Assembly (NCBI GenBank): GCA_903813345.2
Contig: CAIIXF020000003.1
Span: 2,074,109 to 2,138,108 of the forward strand
Direction: 5' to 3'
DNA length: 64,000 nt
Source: Owenia fusiformis
Lineage: Eukaryota; Annelida; Polychaeta; Sabellida; Oweniidae
Positions 58,701 to 64,000 of this stretch are shown here, piece by piece. Position 1 is the stretch's first letter. Every line of letters starts with the position of its first letter. The notes under the pieces were generated by a model, which did no database searches, was not told the origin of the DNA, and saw only the letters and a program-made list of their open reading frames with translations. The position numbers and the translations under genes are program-made.

Positions 58701-61700
58701 ACCTTTTTTCTCAAAAGAGAATAAATTATCTGACCTAATTTCCAACAATATTGTAGCGCGAAATGCAAATGTGATATCACACGGATATGCGTGAGATAAA
58801 CGATATCACACGCATATGAGTTTGATAAACGATTTTTGGAAAATATCACACGGATTTCAATGATATCAGAAATATCAATAGCTGTTATTGTACAGATAAC
58901 ACATTAATCGTGGGATAATATATGTTAAAGGCCCCATACAAAGTTTGAAAATACGTTTTTAGTTATTTACTACGTTTCACGACTATAAGTTATTTTAGAG
59001 ATTCAAACAACAAACTTCTGAAAAAAGTTATCTTGTCTGTGGCAAACAGTTTGTGAAAAAATCAATCTTTTCTAAATATGTTAAACTTAAAAAATGAAAC
59101 AAGGTTGAATGTCTAACTATGTTGACAAGAAGAATGTATTATGTTTCAAATATTACTGTGCAATTGGTTTCCATGAAAAGTAAACTTTTAGATGCATTTT
59201 TCTCTTAACCCGTTAACCGCTTCCATGCATGGATGAAAACATTTCTGCTTATTTATAAATCAAACAGATTGTCTTCATTTTTCGACAAAAAATGTAAGGA
59301 TGATGCTGTGAAGTGGCCGGTGTGGAGTATTTCTTATTAAAAGATTCGTGCGACCTCTAAAATTTAGTTTTAAATAAATTCACGATCTTTCGATAAAAAC
59401 TCAAAATAAACTTTTGAAATTAAGAAAAGAGTTTCACACGTCACCTTTGACAACATTGGGTAAGACTATAATATAAGCAAAAAAATGGTAATGGTCTTAA
59501 CCGGGTCTTATTGGGCCTTCAAATGGATTTTTGTTCTATAAATTAAGCATATACTGTATTTATATTCTATTTCGGATATGTCGCAATGGTTGCCTTGACA
59601 AAGCAGTAATCTAATATGAAACACTCTTGTTTAACACCGACTATCAATATTTGGTAAAAGTCACAAATATTTAATTGTTCACCTAATATTTACCTAATAT
59701 CTAGTGGTCACTAATACACACTTCGTATCGAAGAACGCATCATTTTATTGACAGTGATTCAAGGAAACATGGCGATAGCATTCTTGACTCCATTTGTGTT
59801 TGTCATCTATTGGTTTTATTAGATTGGCATACGATTGCATTGTATAGGTAGTTACTAATTCAAGATTGAAATTAGCTTGAGCCGATCACGCCTCAATTTG
59901 CGTGTAATTATGGCATTGTTTAATTCCCTGATAGTTCGTTGGGAAAACTTTTTAAAGTACCATTATGTATTAGCTCTTAACTGAAGTTATTTGCCATCAG
60001 AATTACTGAATTTTCAGTACTTGTTTCCAATATTCGACGAGTAGTGGTAGTATTGCATCCCGGATTTGCATCTTGTGATATCGACTAAAAATGCGAAATA
60101 CTCACTTTGCCGCCAATTTCCATTTCCCGCCAGAAATACCAAACGTACTTCCGCAGTTGAAAGACAGCCAGCCCCACCTATAAGGTAACAATCTTGAACA
60201 GTTAGCAATAAACGTTGCCATAATCAAACGCTTGACTACGCACTGTAACGATATTTAGCAATTCAATCAGCATCTTGCACACATTGTATCTACTATTTAA
60301 AAGGTATACCAGAAAAAGTTGCATTTTACAAAATAAGTGCTCGAACTTGCATACCATAATATGAACATTCCAAGTATAGAATTTGTACCGTTGCCGATAG
60401 GTGGCTCATCATCAATGTTGTCATAGCGACCAATTCTTGGTTTTAATAGAATAGTTGCTACTAGTCCTGAAACTGCTCCAAGAAGGTGGACGGCCCCAGA
60501 TCCTGCGATATCTATTACCCCCAATTCTGAGAGAAAGCCATTACTTCCCCATACCCAATGAGCAGGAACGCAGTAAACAAGGGTGTTAAAGAAGGAAAAT
60601 AGACTATAGGAAAACAGTTTAGTCCGCTCAGCCATCATCCCACTTGCGATTGTCGTAGCGGTTGTCGCAAAAGACAATTGGAAAACAAATGTTGCAAATA
60701 GGATGCCCAATTCATTGGGATCTGATGAATCCACGAAAAAATATCCAATGCCGATGAATGGATTGGAACCTGAGTCCTCGCCAAAGCTAAAGGCGTATCC
60801 AAAGGTCCAGTACGAAAGACCACCGTATATGACATCGACGGCGTTCTTTACCATGATGTTGACTTCGTTTTTCAGCGACACAGCTCCGGCTTCGAGCATC
60901 CCAAACCCTGGAAATTATAAGGGAAACAATTAAAAGTTATTTTAGTTAAAATAAAGCCCCTTATCATGGTCATCATACGACGATACCAGGATATTTGACA
61001 ATTTAAAAGGGTGCATGAGAGGCTCAATCTGAGATCGTAAATGTCAACTCTACAATTTTCGAAACGGATCTTTTCTACAAAAAAGTTTAAAAAGGAGATG
61101 GGGACTTCAAACCAGCTAATCGTATGATAAATATGCAGATTTTTTCACAAGTTCTAAATAACTTAGCAATTTGCTGACCATGAATCTTTTCAAAGACCTT
61201 AGAATTGAGATGGCAAAGGACAGATTAGTTTTACCTTTTTTCTTATCACGAAATTCTGTTAGGCCATCTTGTATAGAGAGGTACAAGTAGCTAATGTGAA
61301 CTAAGTGCGCCAACCGCGTAATGAATTCTGACGATTTCAGAATAGATTGTTGCGTCCCATATCGAACCCTCTGTATTACCGCATTGTCAATCCAGCCATT
61401 TTTGTTGAAGCTTTAATGATTGTATACTAAGCTATTGCTCCACTTATAGAGCGATTTGAAATACCCACATGGGAGGATAATTCTTCATCCCAGGATATAC
61501 ATGATATAATAGGACTATAATGGGAAGGCGATTGTGTGACTCGACATATAACAAAGAAAACATAACAATCTGTCATTTCCCTCAGTCTTAATGGAATTCG
61601 CATCAATTAAACGTATGTATAGCATCGGCTCCACGGACACCCTTACATATTTTCTGTTAAGCGTTTGGAATGTGGAATCCCTTTACAAATCAAATATTTG

Positions 61701-62853
61701 TCCCGGGTAATATTTTTTCTCTCGTTTCGGTATTCTTCATTTTAACTTTTCCCATTTTTGTATGATAGAAGATCGGAACATATTTTAACCCATAACAGAA
61801 TATTAATTCGTAACGGCCTATGACTACCTGTACACTGTACAATATTAATATATTAATATACACGAACGTGTTAATGATTTAACGACTGCTTCAAAAGTGG
61901 TATTACATGATAAAATAAACTCTTCGACTAATTATATCAATACAAGAGAGCTGTAAAGGTTTTCCATATGAGGAACGTTTAACAGAAAATGTGCAAAGCT
62001 TTTCCCCGGAGGCGACGCTATGCATACGTTTGATTTCTGGGAATTTCCCCTACGTGCAATCACATAACATTAGCGACGTTATAGCTACACGTTTTAAAAG
62101 AACAACGTGAACGAGTTGAATTAAATACGGTCCTCCTGTATCCCGTTATATACTTTTCCCGATTGAGTAATGAACATAGTTGTAATTGCTCCCTACAACC
62201 AATTGAGAGGGTGTCAGTAATCCCCTGGGGGGTAGGTCTATTACACGTTCACGTAAACTTTCTCTTAAAACGTTTAGTTTAACCTCTCTTATTCATTCAT
62301 GGATACATGTCAGTCTACATTAACAATATAGTGCAGATGTATTTAGAGATACCGAATTTTTAAAGGGTTGGACAGTGTATTGAGATTTAGATCCAAGTGA
62401 GTTTTATTATATCGACAAGCAAAGGTAATTCTTTGTAGCTATTAGGGAGGAAAGTTGCACGTTTTTAAGAGAACTTGAACGCGAGCGTGTAAGACTTCGA
62501 CCCCGGGGATTATTATTCAGCTCTCAATTCACTTTTCCAGCCAGGGACCTAATTACAATTATTTTACGTATATACTTTTACTCAATTGGCCAAGTAAACA
62601 GTACAAATGGGAGAACTAATATATATGACTATAGTTCAACGCGTTCACGTACAGATTTGTTATACAAGTATCTTAACCTCCCTATTTATTTGACTTACAT
62701 TTTCTCAAATATTACCATGGAAAAATTACCTGTTTGCATTGTAAATATGATGAAGGAATTTGTTAATATCCACGTAGCGTCATCCCACGTCACTCCAACG
62801 GGGAGGGCTGTTGAATTTCCCGATGTCGTCACATAGTACGCCGGTGTCGTCAT
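49781..62853 (-). CDS. Ammonium transporter, Amt family
   Basis: Nine exons join in phase: 62853-62730, 60907-60355, 60177-60106, 57610-57551, 55995-55919, 55456-55308, 52232-52065, 50961-50813 and 50093-49781, giving about 554 residues. Amt proteins conduct NH3/NH4+ across membranes as trimers of 11-helix subunits. The N-terminus is extracellular (TTSGNSTALPVG). Signature blocks include GFGMLEAGAVSLKNE, PAHWVWGSNGF and VIDIAGSGAVHLLGA with D174 and H182, then WWGWLSFNCGSTFGISGGKW and FGVHGVGGVWG with H339. The twin pore histidines and the conserved Asp are therefore present. The last exon encodes a cytoplasmic tail of about 100 residues, polar with RR/KK clusters and many Ser. The sequence is Amt-like (plant/invertebrate AMT1 style), not Rh-like. 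All boundaries follow GT-AG. Introns of up to 3 kb contain several MITEs. Confidence 0.95.
50380..50552. mobile_element. MITE family C, first of two adjoining copies
   Basis: Ends CCGGTGTAAAAGGGTAGGAG and, inverted, CCGGTGTGAAAAAAATGATGG. The body contains ATTGATTTATATGGTGACCT and GGGCCAGTAAGGGCC. The last bases CACACCGG are shared with the start of the next copy. Confidence 0.85.
50549..50722. mobile_element. MITE family C, second copy
   Basis: Nearly identical to the first copy (GGCCGTTAAG against GGCCATTAAG, CCCCGGGG against CCCTGGGG). It begins in the last CCGG of the first copy, as if one inserted at the very end of the other or the pair arose by recombination between TIRs. Confidence 0.85.
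51208..51937. mobile_element. Foldback MITE, ~730 bp, ~310-bp arms
   Basis: Left arm (about 51218-51530: AAAGGAGGAGGGAAGTTAGT, then ATTTTGGACAGTCATATG) and right arm (about 51600-51937, ending GACTGTCCAAAATCTGTTGC and TTTCCCTCCTCTTTT) are inverted copies. The open frames on both strands are the two arms read alike. It lies in the intron between Amt exons 7 and 8. Confidence 0.85.
52606..52948. mobile_element. Palindromic element with a strong central hairpin
   Basis: The ends TGTGAGTCTGATACTGCACC and GGTATAGTATAAGGCTCACA are inverted. The right arm matches the left, except for about 60 extra bases on the left (about 52660-52725). The middle (about 52782-52848) is a nearly perfect hairpin with arms AGCGGCGTTTTGGTCCCCAG/CTGGGGACCAAAAACGCCGCT and TGTGAGA continuing to a 6-base loop. 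A diverged end is at about 11153 (GAGTCTCATACTGCACCG). Confidence 0.85.
53283..53428. mobile_element. MITE family C, diverged copy
   Basis: Contains GGTCCTATTCTCTATTGATT, TATGGTGACCTAATTACAA, GGGGCCAGTAAGGGCC and TAATTTCTTTGAAACCGG. The left end is missing or worn. Confidence 0.7.
53643..54070. mobile_element. MITE family D, uninterrupted copy
   Basis: Starts AAATGCGAGTAGAAATAATC and ends CTACCTACTCGCATCTG. Colinear with 37190-37986 without the inserted family E element. Lies in the intron between Amt exons 6 and 7. Confidence 0.85.
54440..54800. repeat. CT-rich tract followed by AGGTCA-rich repeats
   Basis: A TCTCTCTTTCTCTCTGTCTC tract (about 54443-54478) is followed by many AGGTCA words in the same orientation (about 54553-54785: AAGGTCATAGGTCAAGGTCA, TAGGTCAG, CCAAAGGTCAA, GGGTCAAAAGTCAA). 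It looks like a decayed tandem repeat. Confidence 0.55.
55505..55850. repeat. Two tandem ~180-bp copies
   Basis: ATTATCACGGCGTAATCGCC at about 55518 and ATTATCACGGCGTACTCGCC at about 55701 start parallel segments. Both then carry GAAATGAGTG, AAGACGAACAAGAAACGTCG and CCATAATCGAA...CACGTCA. The family also has self-complementary parts. Lies in the intron between Amt exons 5 and 6. Confidence 0.8.
56635..56985. repeat. 30-bp minisatellite
   Basis: About 11 copies of a 30-bp unit with TATTAATTAAACTTAAGGAT and TCACTATTAG, in the intron between Amt exons 4 and 5. The unit contains TTAATTAA. Confidence 0.92.
57763..58225. mobile_element. Foldback MITE, 463 bp
   Basis: Ends CACTGTTCCACAACTAGT and its exact inverse ACTAGTTGTGGAACAGTG. 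Inner arm matches include GACTATA/TATAGTC, CGATTTGGAATTTG and TGTAACAAAAGCGA. Palindromic almost throughout. Lies in the intron between Amt exons 3 and 4. Confidence 0.88.
58405..58925. mobile_element. MITE with GATATCA-rich arms
   Basis: The inner palindrome about 58410-58550 has AATATCACATCATTTTGAGT at one end and AATTATGTGATATT at the other, with GAGTGAGCGAAGCGAATGAGTG in the loop. Beyond it, TTTATCCCATGATTACG (about 58558) faces TTAATCGTGGGATAA (about 58905), which may be an outer pair. The inner part is similar to widespread invertebrate MITEs. Confidence 0.65.
58926..60105. other. Amt intron, nothing recognised
   Basis: The remainder of the intron between Amt exons 3 and 4. AT-rich, no repeat or gene signal I can support. 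Confidence 0.5.
60908..62729. other. Amt intron 1, nothing recognised
   Basis: An intron of about 1.8 kb between the first two Amt exons. No coding, RNA or clear repeat structure was found. Confidence 0.5.
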
Positions 62854-64000
62854 TTTCACTTCTTGATGGGTCCCTTATAAAAAGTTATGAGGCGGAAGTC
62901 TTAAAACTGGTATCCTATCTATATTCCGGTAACCATAGACATAATCTATGTAAAAATGCTTGCATATATCCGGATCTTTGTTTCTAATTAAATCATTGTT
63001 GATATTGAAGGTGGTTTGTCTCCAGGGAATATACTCCGGCGTAAACGGCTGTTGTTTCGTAGTTAACTGTGGTAGTTTGTAAGCAAAAGTTAACTCCAAA
63101 GTACCGCTGATAGCTATCGATTGTTTGAATAGCCAGTTTCTGATGTACAGAAAATATTAGCGAATCTCCCCGACATTAAATTTCCGTTGGTGCGTTATGC
63201 AATTATTGCAAATTAGCGAAAAGGGGAATGACCGCCTATTATCTCTACATTTAGAAATTAGTTCCCGGTAAAAACTATGAATATTTTAAAAACAATTTCA
63301 GTGCGTAATGACCGATTCTATCTCTTCTCGGAGTAGACTATCAACATTTATCAAATATCGATTTATTGATCCACGGTTAGGTGTCATGATCTAATTCATT
63401 AAATAGCACTATCTCACGCGGCCTCCACCCTGATGGCACGACTTTTGGACGTGGTGATGTAACGGAAATAGAACTATTTTCTATTGCGCAATGCGACTAT
63501 TTCAATTAATAAATAATGCACTCAGTATATTTGTGTATAGTAAAGTTGATACGACTAGTAAATAATAATTTAGTTTGCAGTGTTTGACACATACCAAAAT
63601 TGGCAAATAAAATAATTGGATTCGTATATCTATTGTTTCGAGTTATTGTAAGGACTACTTAGCCTTACATAGAGAAGAGTAAACTGTATTCTATTAATTA
63701 AATAGTCAATACATATGTCAATAACCAGACATTTAATGTGGCAAAGATGATACCTTCCCATTTGAAGTTTGAATTATTTCAAGACTAATCTGTGTTCAAA
63801 AGATTTTCAAACCATATGAAGTCCATGTTGCAATTCGAACAGAAAAAATAAAAACGATTTGAGTTGAATTATTCATTAATTAAAATATATAACGAGGCGT
63901 ACTTCCCAATTCCCATTACAGAACTTCATCTTCGAAAATCGCTGCATTGCTCATTAGTATTAGTGAATAAAACCCATGAAATCTGGCTAATTGAATAATG
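62854..64000. other. Upstream of the Amt gene
   Basis: 5' flank of the Amt gene (which reads leftwards). It should hold the promoter and 5' UTR. No core promoter element is distinctive enough to place, and the open frame at 62875-63099 shows no family features. Confidence 0.5.

Overview
The window is nuclear DNA of an animal, most probably a marine invertebrate (lophotrochozoan or similar; the phylum cannot be fixed from the sequence alone). The reasons are AT-rich sequence, small exons with GT-AG introns, a eukaryotic tRNA, intronless TRIM genes of the kind expanded in marine invertebrates, a two-domain GNAT gene, and very dense miniature inverted-repeat elements (MITEs) and minisatellites.

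Layout. (1) 1.9-19.2 kb, + strand: nine recognised exons of an LPCAT-type lysophospholipid acyltransferase with EF hands; its 5' exons lie upstream of the window. Its introns hold several foldback elements, a 1.1-kb 31-bp minisatellite, partial exon duplications and, antisense at 12.6-14.6 kb, an intronless RING/B-box (TRIM-like) gene with 43-residue C-terminal repeats. (2) 19.2-24.6 kb: no gene; minisatellites and a 731-bp long-TIR element. (3) 24.6-29.0 kb, - strand: a three-exon gene for a ~1163-residue, mostly disordered protein with an HMG-box-like segment split by an intron. (4) 31.15-34.64 kb, + strand: a four-exon mucin-like type I membrane protein. (5) 35.0-41.4 kb: a ~6.4-kb foldback structure whose arms are ~365-bp tandem arrays in opposite orientation, with decayed coding sequence in the middle. 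(6) 42.0 kb: tRNA-Val(CAC). (7) 42.6-44.3 kb, - strand: a two-exon tandem GNAT-like gene. (8) 46.2-48.1 kb, + strand: an intronless TRIM-NHL gene. (9) 49.8-62.9 kb, - strand: a complete nine-exon Amt-type ammonium transporter.

The genes do not form an operon or a pathway. LPCAT remodels phospholipids in the endoplasmic reticulum, Amt moves ammonium across membranes, the mucin-like protein would sit on the cell surface, and the two TRIM proteins are likely E3 ubiquitin ligases or regulators. A theme across the window is local duplication around splice sites: an acceptor plus exon start copied once (7.5 kb), an EF-hand exon start present four times (15.25-15.6 kb), a GNAT exon end plus donor copied (43.5 kb), and a 31-bp minisatellite whose unit resembles the donor of the preceding LPCAT exon. 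Exon boundaries were set by hand from reading-frame phase, GT-AG sites and remembered family sequences; no alignments were run.
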